Assembly (NCBI GenBank): GCA_050633785.1
Contig: JBOEHE010000028.1
Coordinates: forward strand, 1-64,000
Direction: 5' to 3'
From: CALKZN01 sp050633785
GTDB taxonomy: Bacteria; Pseudomonadota; Gammaproteobacteria; Arenicellales; Arenicellaceae
Length of the DNA: 64,000 bases
The notes below the pieces were generated by a model. It worked only from the letters and a program-made list of their open reading frames with translations, ran no database searches and was not told where the DNA came from. Made by a program: the position numbers and the translations under genes. Below, in pieces: positions 16,981 through 25,265 of this stretch (the first letter of the stretch is position 1; each line of letters begins with the position of its first letter).

Positions 16981-17291
16981 GTATTACGGTTATTTTAGAA
17001 GCTGATGTTAAGCCAGGTCGAAAGAAAGAGTTGCTTGAATCACTCATGAAATACCTCCCTGACACTATAAAGTACAAAGGGTTTATTAATATTTCCATAC
17101 ATAGTGAGACTGACACTGAAACTATTATTTTTCTATCTCAGTGGCAATCAATTAAGGCTTATCAAGAGTATTTGCAATGGAGAACTGACACCGGTGTAAT
17201 GGGTCAGCTGAGTGATTTATTAATGTCAGCTCCTAAAATCCGGTTTTTAAATAATGAGATATCTAATGAGTTGGCATGGGTAGGCGATTAA
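16977..17291 (+). CDS. ABM-domain putative quinol monooxygenase
   Basis: 104 residues forming one antibiotic-biosynthesis-monooxygenase fold: SITVILEADVKPGRKKELLE, then YKGFINISIHSETD, IIFLSQWQSIKAYQEYLQWR. Members are small cofactor-free dimers of ferredoxin-like fold that oxidise quinols or related phenolics; many are uncharacterised. It starts inside the stop region of the SnoaL remnant (ATGA overlap) and is followed by a 100-base gap to the convergent Rieske gene. The substrate is unknown. Confidence 0.75.
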   Translation: MSITVILEADVKPGRKKELLESLMKYLPDTIKYKGFINISIHSETDTETIIFLSQWQSIKAYQEYLQWRTDTGVMGQLSDLLMSAPKIRFLNNEISNELAWVGD

Positions 17292-17391
17292 AATGCTTAT
17301 GATAAACAATGATCTTGAGGCGATGGCTAACTTTTAAAAATTATTAGAAAGTAGATGGTAATAAAACATATGTGAAGTCTGTGAACAGTTC

Positions 17392-18549
17392 CTAATATCT
17401 TTGCAGTAATTGTTCCGCATACCATTTCGCAAATGCAGCCACGTTGGCTTCAAGTAAGGGCGAAAAACGGCCAGCTTCGGCAAATGCTGAAGATAAGCCT
17501 CTCTGTTGCATTTCCAGGGCGGGTATGTCTTCGGCGATAGCGGCATCCAATCGATGGTAATAAAATGCAGAGCTTTCCTCAAACTTATCGCAGTCGATGG
17601 ATTGTGTTGGAAAACAGACGGTTTGATGGACCTCGCAGCGGTTTACTTCGAGTGGATAGGTTTCGTAAATCCACAACATATCTGCACCAATCGCAAAGGT
17701 CATATTGGGATAAACCCAAGTGTATCGCACCCCATTAGTAACATTGATTGGCAAATTAGGTATCTGTGGAAGGGCGTGTTTTTGCTGATCTTGAAGCAAG
17801 CCACCCGTACCCGAAATTTCTCCATATTGACTTGTGAAAGCCCCTGTCGTTTGATCGGTTGCATGAGGGGATTGATAAATATCATTAATGGATTCTGGGT
17901 GAACAAATGGCAAATGATAATGCTCGTTAAAAACATCAAGAAATCCTTTCCAGTTACAATTAACTTCGAATATCCGATGTCGCGTTGACTGCAGTGATTG
18001 CAGTGGCCACGGACTGTGAAGTTTCTCGAAATCACCGAGGTATTTATCAATATCTTCAGGTGAATCATTCATACAGATAAATGCAAAGCCAGCTCGTTCG
18101 GCGAGAATAAACTCTTTGAGCCCTTGAGTGGTTTTATCAAAATTCTTCGCAGTTTCCATTTTTGAGACGCCAATTAGCTTGCCGTCAAGGTTATACGTCC
18201 AGCGATGAAATGGGCAACTTATAGTTCGACAATGACCTTCACCATCTAAAAGACGAGAACCTCTATGGCGACAACTATTAGCGAATGCTCGCAACTGGTG
18301 TTGCTTGTCACGCAGAATAATGAGCGGTGACGATGCAACATTTAAAGTTATGAAATCACCAGGCGAATTGAGCCTGTCGGTTCGACCGATACTGATCCAA
18401 CCTTTGAGAAAAATAGTGTCTATTTCTGCTTGTAGAATGTTGTCATTGGCATAGCATGCGGGTGGAAGGCAAGAGGCTGCTTCAGCCTCTACAGTACACC
18501 TAGATAATGAATCTAAAAATTTGTCAGAGTCTAAAATAGAAGGGGGCAT
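17392..18549 (-). CDS. Rieske-type ring-hydroxylating oxygenase, alpha subunit
   Basis: 385 residues. Rieske [2Fe-2S] motif: SCRHRGSRLLDGEGHC then ISCPFHRWTYNLDG (about residues 90-130), giving the CxH...CxxH ligands. Catalytic domain: NWKGFLDVFNEHYHLPFVHPE (about 205-225), holding the two histidines of the mononuclear iron site. The layout resembles the choline/glycine-betaine/carnitine oxygenase branch rather than naphthalene-type dioxygenases, because there is no beta-subunit gene beside it. No reductase gene is adjacent either, so an electron donor elsewhere is needed. It lies 25 bases after the HD-domain oxygenase gene in the same direction and is probably co-transcribed with it, under the divergent LysR regulator. 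Confidence 0.85.
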   Translation of the reverse strand: MPPSILDSDKFLDSLSRCTVEAEAASCLPPACYANDNILQAEIDTIFLKGWISIGRTDRLNSPGDFITLNVASSPLIILRDKQHQLRAFANSCRHRGSRLLDGEGHCRTISCPFHRWTYNLDGKLIGVSKMETAKNFDKTTQGLKEFILAERAGFAFICMNDSPEDIDKYLGDFEKLHSPWPLQSLQSTRHRIFEVNCNWKGFLDVFNEHYHLPFVHPESINDIYQSPHATDQTTGAFTSQYGEISGTGGLLQDQQKHALPQIPNLPINVTNGVRYTWVYPNMTFAIGADMLWIYETYPLEVNRCEVHQTVCFPTQSIDCDKFEESSAFYYHRLDAAIAEDIPALEMQQRGLSSAFAEAGRFSPLLEANVAAFAKWYAEQLLQRY

Positions 18550-18574
18550 AAGTGTTATTTTCCTGATGATGCCT

Positions 18575-19225
18575 TTAAAGGTTTTTATTTTTCTGTTTAA
18601 GCCGCTGTGTGGCTTGGTCTTTACAGACTAATGATTTACGTGTGTTAAGTTGAATTACGTCTGGGGCAAATGGCTCTCTGGCAAACACTTCCAATATTAT
18701 TGGTTCAAATACGCTCATAGGTAATGAGTTGTATGCTGGATCGAAGCTAAGCTGATCCCAGCGATCGCAAAATTCTTTACAGTCTTCAAAATAGATATGT
18801 CCGAGGTATTTGTTGCGTGCTTGGTTATCAATGCCAACATTATTCGGGAAGTAAAAGGCTTGGAAATCAGCATGTACACGTGTTGTCCAAGTACATTGCT
18901 CACGCACAAACGGTTCCATAATTGTGGCAGCGTAATCACCATGATTAAACGGAGCATGCATATCGCCTATATCGTGTAACAGGGCTGTCGCAATCCAATC
19001 ATAATCGGCACCGTCATACCAGGCTCGTGTTGCAGTTTGTAGAATGTGTTCAAGACGAGTAACTTGAAATGCTGAAAAACTATTTTCCAGTTGGCTGAGT
19101 AGCTCAATTAAGCGTTCACCGACCTGACTTGCGTATTGGGTGTCGTGTTTTAACATAAAACGAAAGCTTTCGTCGTCACCACCTTTTAATTGTGTAAATT
19201 TCACATGTCGCATTGCTTTCCTCAA
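18575..19225 (-). CDS. PhnZ-like HD-domain protein, probable diiron oxygenase
   Basis: 216 residues. Metal ligands fit the HD-type diiron pattern: His in TRLEHILQTATRA, HD in ALLHDIGD, His in APFNHGDYAA, His in TTRVHADFQ and Asp in CDRWDQLSFDP. Proteins with this pattern and the DGAD...LLHDIGD spacing are related to PhnZ and TmpB, mixed-valent diiron oxygenases that cleave C-P bonds, and to inositol oxygenase; others are hydrolases, so oxygenase activity is inferred. PhnZ-type enzymes need a partner that hydroxylates the substrate first; here the Rieske oxygenase immediately downstream could do so. No phosphonate transporter is in the window. Confidence 0.7.
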   Translation of the reverse strand: MRKAMRHVKFTQLKGGDDESFRFMLKHDTQYASQVGERLIELLSQLENSFSAFQVTRLEHILQTATRAWYDGADYDWIATALLHDIGDMHAPFNHGDYAATIMEPFVREQCTWTTRVHADFQAFYFPNNVGIDNQARNKYLGHIYFEDCKEFCDRWDQLSFDPAYNSLPMSVFEPIILEVFAREPFAPDVIQLNTRKSLVCKDQATQRLKQKNKNL

Positions 19226-19403
19226 CAGGTTTTTACTGCTCGATCGTTAGCTTTGACGATAAATTTAATATGGATATCAAAAATTAAACGTAATAGACTG
19301 TATAGAGAAATATCATATACCTTGGGCTAGAGACTACAATCAATGAAATTCAGGTCTTAGTCATTAAGATCACTAATATGTTACTACCGAGCTTGCTTTT
19401 TTC

Positions 19404-20291
19404 ATGCCACGATCGTTGCCGCCGCTGAACTGGTTTCTAGCCTTTGAATGTTCGGCAAAACATTTGAATTTCACAGCCGCCGCTACGGAGCTGAATATCA
19501 CCCAGTCTGCTGTCAGTCAGCAAATACGTTTGCTGGAGGCGAGATTAGAAACGGTTCTTTTCAGCCGCAAAGCGCGAGGTTTGGCATTGACTGATTCTGG
19601 TCGACGTCTATTACCCTCAATTTCTAAAGCAATAGAACACATCAGGGAAGGAATTGTTCCATTTGATAACAGTGAATCTGCTTTGGTTGGCAAGCATGAG
19701 ACACTAAAAGTTGCTTGCAGTAGTAGTTTTTCAATGCTTTGGCTGGCACCTCGTTTGACGCGTTTTTTGAGTATTCGCCCCAATGCTGAAGTACATATTG
19801 TTAATACTCTATGGCCAGATGATTACATCAGTTCCGATGCTGATGTAGAGATTCGTTTTGGGTCTAAAGAGTTAGTCGGAGAAAGTGCAGAAATACTGAT
19901 GTCAGATATTCTCGTGCCCATTTGTCTGCCGGCTATTGCTTCAACCATTAATTCTTGGTCTGAGCTGTGTACACTGCCGTTAGTTCAGACTGTTGGTGCA
20001 TCCGATACTTGGAAGACATATGCTGAAGACTTAGGCTTAGAGATACCTCCTGCCAGTTTTTGCTCGGTTGATTCCTCGATGTTGGCAATTGAGGTTGCCA
20101 AACAGAGTGGCAGTATTGCTCTTGTGTATAAAATACTTGCGGATAAATTTCTGTCATCCAATGAAATGGCGCTTGCTATGGATATAGCGGCCCCGGCTCG
20201 AGATAATCATTATATAAAACTAGATGCTTCATCACAGGCAATTAGTTTACAGAAATCATTCCGGGATTGGATATTTTCCGAAATTGGCTAG
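19404..20291 (+). CDS. LysR-family regulator (GcvA-like)
   Basis: 295 residues. The N-terminal winged HTH reads LNWFLAFECSAKHLNFTAAA, then TELNITQSAVSQQIRLLEA and RKARGLALTDSGRRLL, typical of GcvA-like LysR proteins. The remainder is a periplasmic-binding-like effector domain of normal length. The gene diverges from the HD/Rieske pair with 178 bases between starts, the classic arrangement for a LysR activator of an adjacent catabolic operon; the inducer is probably the pathway substrate. I did not find an unambiguous T-N11-A box. Confidence 0.85.
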   Translation: MPRSLPPLNWFLAFECSAKHLNFTAAATELNITQSAVSQQIRLLEARLETVLFSRKARGLALTDSGRRLLPSISKAIEHIREGIVPFDNSESALVGKHETLKVACSSSFSMLWLAPRLTRFLSIRPNAEVHIVNTLWPDDYISSDADVEIRFGSKELVGESAEILMSDILVPICLPAIASTINSWSELCTLPLVQTVGASDTWKTYAEDLGLEIPPASFCSVDSSMLAIEVAKQSGSIALVYKILADKFLSSNEMALAMDIAAPARDNHYIKLDASSQAISLQKSFRDWIFSEIG

Positions 20292-20406
20292 ACCTTGTCA
20301 TTATGGTCTTTGACTAAGCACAGATTCTGCTGTAATGACTATAACAAGATGGACTGATTAATTACTATAGGCAGCTATGATGATACAAGAAGTTCTAATG
20401 ACTTGC

Positions 20407-23400
20407 TTAAGTCAGTTTTTTCACACTGTTATCGAAGCGCTTCTTTAAAGGTAGTTCTATCTCTGTCGCCAATTCCGGCAGGCTGTACCACGCGACCGTC
20501 AGCTCAACCTGTGAGCCTAAATTGAGCACTTGTTTGCCCAGGCCAGACTGCTGCATTTGTTGTAATTGATATTCGGTTCTCAGAGCTTTGTCGTGTTCAG
20601 GGGTTGCTGAATTGCTTAGCAGTTCTGCCTGAATACACAGTAAACGTTTGTCATGCTCCAGTTTTTTAAGGTCAACCTTTTTCCCTGCAATGGCTATATC
20701 AAAACGCTTTTTTGCTGCTGTTTTGAGGGAAGGGTCTGTTAACTCTAAAGCGTTCCATTGTTCAATAAGCTCTTTTTTCTGTTCCTCTTCAGAGGTATTA
20801 GTCAGAGTGTTGACTATCTCAGCTTTGGCAATGAAGTGCTGCATTTCGCTGGCACTGCGTTCTCTGGTCAGTAACTCACGGCGAGCATCAACAGTGTTTA
20901 TGGCATTGCGATACTGGCTTTCAACCTGTTTCTGGCTTCGTTCTGGCACAGTCTCTGGTAATGGTGAAAGCTCAATATACAATTCTTGTTGTTGGCTTAC
21001 ATCCCGGTCGAGTTCACCGATTGAATTGGCTGAACTTGCTATTGAGATGATGGCTTGGATGATGTCTGTTCGCTCACTGATCAAGGCCTGGTCAGCGGCT
21101 TTGAGTTCATCACGGTTTTCTTTGATTTTGTTATAGATCGCATCGGATTGTGATTTAAATGCACGCCATAGTTTCGAATCATCTCTCTGACGCGCCATGC
21201 CGATTTGTTTCCAAGCGCTTTGCAGTTGCTTCAAGGCATCAAAGCTGGTGTCAGTCACTCCTTTTTCAGTGATTTGCTGTAGCATTGATTCTGCGCGTTT
21301 CAAAAGTATCTCTTTGCGAGCAAGATTGTCTGAGAAATGCGGTTCCAGCAGAGCATAAACCTGATCACGAGCAGCTTTGAATCGTTGCCATTGCTTTTGC
21401 CCTTTGGAACGATCAACGTTCTGAAATTTTTTCCATTGTGTATCAAGGTCGGTTACTTGTTTTAGAAAAATACCACAGTCTACTTCTTTGGCATTATCGA
21501 CAGCTGTGGCTACCTCACGCATGGCATCTGCCAGAACCTTGAGTTGTTGCAGGTTTGCCTGCTTAGTTTGTTTTAACTCGGCGAAATAGGTGGCACATGG
21601 TTCATTAGCCAGATCCATGGATGCTTTGAATGTCGGCCAATGGTTGTCTGTTGCATTTGAGCTGCCCAGAGCTTTCCACTGGCTTAGGAGTTGACTGATA
21701 TTATCTGCTTGCTGTTGTGGTTTTACGCTATTGCGATTTTGAGCCAGCTTATCCATGGCGGTACATAATTCGACGCATTGAGGTTCGGTAGCAAAACTTT
21801 TCCAATCGTTGAGCTCGTTCAGGTCGTGGTGCGCATCATGTATTCTTTTGTGCAGGCCAGAAAGCTGGTCAAGCTGATATTGCTGTAGTTTGGCTTCTTG
21901 TTCTATCTGACTAAAGCTCTGTTCCAACAAATCTGGTACAGACTGTTTTGGCAATGATAAATCGGGTTCAGCTTGTTCATCCACTGTTTCAATGTCTGAA
22001 CTGCTTGCGGGAGCTACGTTGTTGGCATTCAAATCGATATCATGCAATGTACGTAGAAAACGCATTGCTGCTGTGTCTAGTCGGCGATATTTCCCCAATG
22101 CTGCAGGTAAGTCTTTGCTGTTCAGTGATTGCACCAGACTATTGACTTGTTTATGCAGTCCATCGATGGTTTTTTTAAACTGTTCACGCTTGTTGTTGGC
22201 TTGTTGTTGATATTGATCTGTAATCTGTAAAAGCTCTTTTCTGATAGTGCTTTTTGCTGGTGCCAGCTTAAGTTGTTGTTCAAACCAGTTGGTTAATTCT
22301 TCCAACTCTTCTTCATTCATTTGCTCGTTTTGCTGATTCAACTCCAAGTCTGCAGTGGCCAGTGCCTGTTGCAGGTCATCAGAAAAGTTCAGTAAGGCCG
22401 AGGCCTGTTCCAGATTGGCATTGAAACGTAATAAAGGGTCGGGCTCTGGCGACAGGTGACGTGCATTGTCTTGCCATAATGATTCAATCTCAGCCAGTTC
22501 AGTGCGTGCTGGTGCATTATTACCCAGAGAATCCAGCGTATCGACTTTCTGGATAAACGCTTGCAATGTTTTTTGTGCGCCAGGAAAGTGTGCTTTGGCT
22601 TTGTAGATTGACTGCAATTTATCATCAGCGTTGACAATGGTGGAGCTGAATTCGGCATATTGTAGTTCATCATCTGACAATGTCTTGTCAGCAATTGAAT
22701 TATCAACCGCTTGCCAACGGTGTTGCAATGATAACCACTTCTGTGAATGGTCCTGTCGCCAGAAGCTTTGTTCACCGGAAATTGGCTTTACTGCCAGTGC
22801 TAGAAACTCCTTGGCTCGGTCATTTAGATATTGCATGTCGGCCAATATTGCTGAACGTTCTTGCTGTTGAGTCAATAGTTGGTTTTGATGAGCTTTTAAT
22901 GAAGAAATTTTTTCTTTAAGCACTCGTTCCGCGGCTTTATCTTTGCCTTTAATCAATGTCCTCGCCTTTTCCAAGGAGCTTAAATCATCAATTGATTCAC
23001 ATATTTTCAGGCGTGTTCCGGCAAAATGGGTGTGTTCCAGGATCTGCAATAATTGTTCTGTATTGCCTGTGACCATGTTGATTTTCTGGTGTCGAAAATC
23101 TTCGTTGTGGCAATAAGCTACGATCAATGTCTGTAATGAGGGTGCTGCGTGATCATAAACAGCACTGATTTCAGTCAATGTGGTATCGGAGTCCTTCAGG
23201 ACATTGGCCAGCTGTTCTGTAAATAAACGTTGTTCACTGGTTTGTGAGTGTTCATCAGCCAGTTTCCATAGAGAAACAATATCGCGAATCTTACTGACAG
23301 CGGTTGATCTGACTTTGCCATCGCTGTCATTGCTGGCGAGTTTTACCAAGATGGATTGATCCTGTTGATCCTGTGCATTTAAGGCTTCAATGGCTTGCAG

Positions 23401-23463
23401 GCGAACTTCTGCCGATTTATGTGTCCAGCTGGGTTTGAATAATTTGTTGAGTACTTTAATCAC
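20407..23463 (-). CDS. Large DUF349 repeat protein
   Basis: 1018 residues, starting at a GTG. The first about 80 residues look like HEAT-type helices (HKSAEVRLQAIEALNAQDQQ). The rest is helical, Gln/Lys/Glu-rich and repeats DUF349 signatures such as LSQWKALG, LDTQWKKFQNVDRSKGQKQW, FKAARDQVYALLEPHF, LQSAWKQIGMARQRD and LWRAFKSQSDAIY. DUF349 proteins are cytoplasmic and of unknown function. It stands alone, convergent with the LysR gene and divergent from the aminomutase operon with 447 bases between. Confidence 0.8.
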   Translation of the reverse strand: MIKVLNKLFKPSWTHKSAEVRLQAIEALNAQDQQDQSILVKLASNDSDGKVRSTAVSKIRDIVSLWKLADEHSQTSEQRLFTEQLANVLKDSDTTLTEISAVYDHAAPSLQTLIVAYCHNEDFRHQKINMVTGNTEQLLQILEHTHFAGTRLKICESIDDLSSLEKARTLIKGKDKAAERVLKEKISSLKAHQNQLLTQQQERSAILADMQYLNDRAKEFLALAVKPISGEQSFWRQDHSQKWLSLQHRWQAVDNSIADKTLSDDELQYAEFSSTIVNADDKLQSIYKAKAHFPGAQKTLQAFIQKVDTLDSLGNNAPARTELAEIESLWQDNARHLSPEPDPLLRFNANLEQASALLNFSDDLQQALATADLELNQQNEQMNEEELEELTNWFEQQLKLAPAKSTIRKELLQITDQYQQQANNKREQFKKTIDGLHKQVNSLVQSLNSKDLPAALGKYRRLDTAAMRFLRTLHDIDLNANNVAPASSSDIETVDEQAEPDLSLPKQSVPDLLEQSFSQIEQEAKLQQYQLDQLSGLHKRIHDAHHDLNELNDWKSFATEPQCVELCTAMDKLAQNRNSVKPQQQADNISQLLSQWKALGSSNATDNHWPTFKASMDLANEPCATYFAELKQTKQANLQQLKVLADAMREVATAVDNAKEVDCGIFLKQVTDLDTQWKKFQNVDRSKGQKQWQRFKAARDQVYALLEPHFSDNLARKEILLKRAESMLQQITEKGVTDTSFDALKQLQSAWKQIGMARQRDDSKLWRAFKSQSDAIYNKIKENRDELKAADQALISERTDIIQAIISIASSANSIGELDRDVSQQQELYIELSPLPETVPERSQKQVESQYRNAINTVDARRELLTRERSASEMQHFIAKAEIVNTLTNTSEEEQKKELIEQWNALELTDPSLKTAAKKRFDIAIAGKKVDLKKLEHDKRLLCIQAELLSNSATPEHDKALRTEYQLQQMQQSGLGKQVLNLGSQVELTVAWYSLPELATEIELPLKKRFDNSVKKLT

Positions 23464-23629
23464 AATGCTAAATGAGTCTGAAAATATTTTTGCTAATAGT
23501 ACTATGTTCCGGCTTGGGAAGCTAAATAAAGCCTTGTCAGGCTATGCAAAAATCCAGTTGAAGAGCGAGGAATAGAACCAGGAATCGTTCGATTTTGAGA
23601 AAGATTTGACGGCAAGTATGTTTTAGACA

Positions 23630-23652
23630 CATTATACATTAAACGTATAATG
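23630..23652. promoter_or_regulatory. Palindrome in the 447-base region upstream of the aminomutase operon
   Basis: CATTATAC and GTATAATG form a perfect 8-base inverted repeat with a 7-base centre, 258 bases before the aminomutase start and 167 bases upstream of the DUF349 start. Each arm holds TATAAT-like sequence, so it could be a pair of opposed -10 boxes or the operator of an unknown regulator. I see no gene in the rest of 23464-23909. Confidence 0.4.
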
Positions 23653-23909
23653 TTTTTAAGCGTATTACGATCACGTTATATTGATTCCAAATGGCACCTA
23701 CAGAACAGGTTTCCTGTAGATTGCCAAAGCAGTTACTTAGTGTTGTAGTTTTTTTCTGGAAGGTGTGCGAACCGCGAGGTTCAAGGAGCATTTTGGCATA
23801 AGCTGTATCGTTAAGTAGTTTATCTGCTTTACGTTGCTCCTGTTTTAATCTCCCTGCCTGCTTTTTGTAAAAGACTGCTTATTTACAGTGAAAGTAAGGT
23901 GTTATAGGT

Positions 23910-25265
23910 ATGTCGCGATATGTTCCAATGAACGAGAAATCGTTCGTGCGCAGTGAGTTTTGGCACAGATTATCAGCCAAACAACAACGAGTTTTCTCAG
24001 TGGTGACAAAGGTGTTACCGTTTCGGGTAAACGAGTATGTGCTTAATGAGTTGATAAACTGGCACGATTTAGACAACGATCCTATATATCAGTTGGTGTT
24101 TCCACAGGCAGGAATGTTGTCTAAGAAAGATTTTACCGCGGTAGAGCAGTGTCTGGAAAACGATGATCTGCAGCATCTCAAAGAGGTTGTTCATACTATT
24201 CGCTTGTCAATGAATCCGCACCCAGCTGGGCAACTGGATGCAAATCAACCGTGTTTGAATGATGGTACACCGTTGAATGGAGTGCAGCACAAATATAGGG
24301 AAACGCTATTGTTTTTCCCGGCTGCTGCACAGACTTGCCATGCGTATTGCAGTTTTTGCTTTCGCTGGCCACAGTTTGTAGATATGCCGGGTTATAAGTT
24401 TCAAGCTAAGGAATCACAACAGCTGGTCACCTATCTACAGGAAAACCCTGATGTCAGCGATGTTTTGTTTACTGGCGGTGACCCGATGGTGATGAACGTA
24501 CGCTCATTGGCCAATTATATCGAACCTTTGCTCAATGTTGCGTCGGTAAAGACCATTCGTATCGGCACGAAATCGTTGTCATATTGGCCCTATCGTTATC
24601 TGACTGATAAAGACTCTGATGATGTAATTAAACTATTCGCGCGTATTCGGGAGTCGGGGCGGCATCTGGCATTGATGGCGCATTTCAATCATGCCACAGA
24701 AATGGCCCCGGCTGTCGTCAGGCAGGCAATAGCGCGAATTCAAGGGGCTGGTGCAACGATTCGTTTGCAGGCTCCTGCGCTCAAGCATATTAATGATCAA
24801 GCTGAACAGTGGCGAGCGCTCTGGACTCAGGCTGTTAACCTGGGTTGTATTCCCTACTATATGTTTGTTGAAAGAGATACCGGACCAAAAGGGTATTTTG
24901 ATTTGCCACTGGTAGAGCTGCATCGCCTGTTTATTGAAGCATATTCATCCGTGTCGGGTTTGGCCAGGACTGTGCGTGGGCCTTCAATGTCGACCTATTG
25001 GGGCAAAATTGTTGTTGAAGGTATTTGCACAATTGCCGGTGAGAAAGCTATTGCGCTTAAATTTCTGCAGGCTCGCAATACGGCATGGGTTGGGCAACTG
25101 TTTTTCGCCCGGTATGACAGCAAGGCAACTTGGATTGATGAACTTGAACCACTTGATGGTGGGACGTTTTTCTTTCAAACGGAATCACTTGTGCAACACG
25201 ATTCAGGTTTGCTGCCGTTGGTGGGTTCTGGTATCGGCAGTGAGGCGACAGGTGTTGGCGCATGA
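23910..25265 (+). CDS. KamA/EpmB-family radical-SAM aminomutase
   Basis: 451 residues. Radical-SAM cluster CHAYCSFC gives Cys143, Cys147 and Cys150 (CX3CX2C), followed by FRWPQF. LFTGGDPMVM is the glycine-rich SAM-binding motif. Late in the protein PYYMFVERDTGPKGYF, YSSVSGLARTVRGPS and YWGKI line up with the EpmB/KamA region holding the PLP lysine, so the Lys of YWGK is the likely PLP site. Family members convert an alpha- to a beta-amino acid, usually lysine; the exact substrate is uncertain. EpmB itself is shorter and sits by epm/efp genes, which are absent. First gene of the proposed beta-aminoacylation operon: its stop overlaps the next start by ATGA. Cytoplasmic. Confidence 0.8.
   Translation: MSRYVPMNEKSFVRSEFWHRLSAKQQRVFSVVTKVLPFRVNEYVLNELINWHDLDNDPIYQLVFPQAGMLSKKDFTAVEQCLENDDLQHLKEVVHTIRLSMNPHPAGQLDANQPCLNDGTPLNGVQHKYRETLLFFPAAAQTCHAYCSFCFRWPQFVDMPGYKFQAKESQQLVTYLQENPDVSDVLFTGGDPMVMNVRSLANYIEPLLNVASVKTIRIGTKSLSYWPYRYLTDKDSDDVIKLFARIRESGRHLALMAHFNHATEMAPAVVRQAIARIQGAGATIRLQAPALKHINDQAEQWRALWTQAVNLGCIPYYMFVERDTGPKGYFDLPLVELHRLFIEAYSSVSGLARTVRGPSMSTYWGKIVVEGICTIAGEKAIALKFLQARNTAWVGQLFFARYDSKATWIDELEPLDGGTFFFQTESLVQHDSGLLPLVGSGIGSEATGVGA

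Noticed and set aside
20648..21136. A 162-codon plus-strand frame within the DUF349 gene.
   Set aside because: Ser/Leu-rich shadow of the Gln/Lys-rich helical repeats; no start site.
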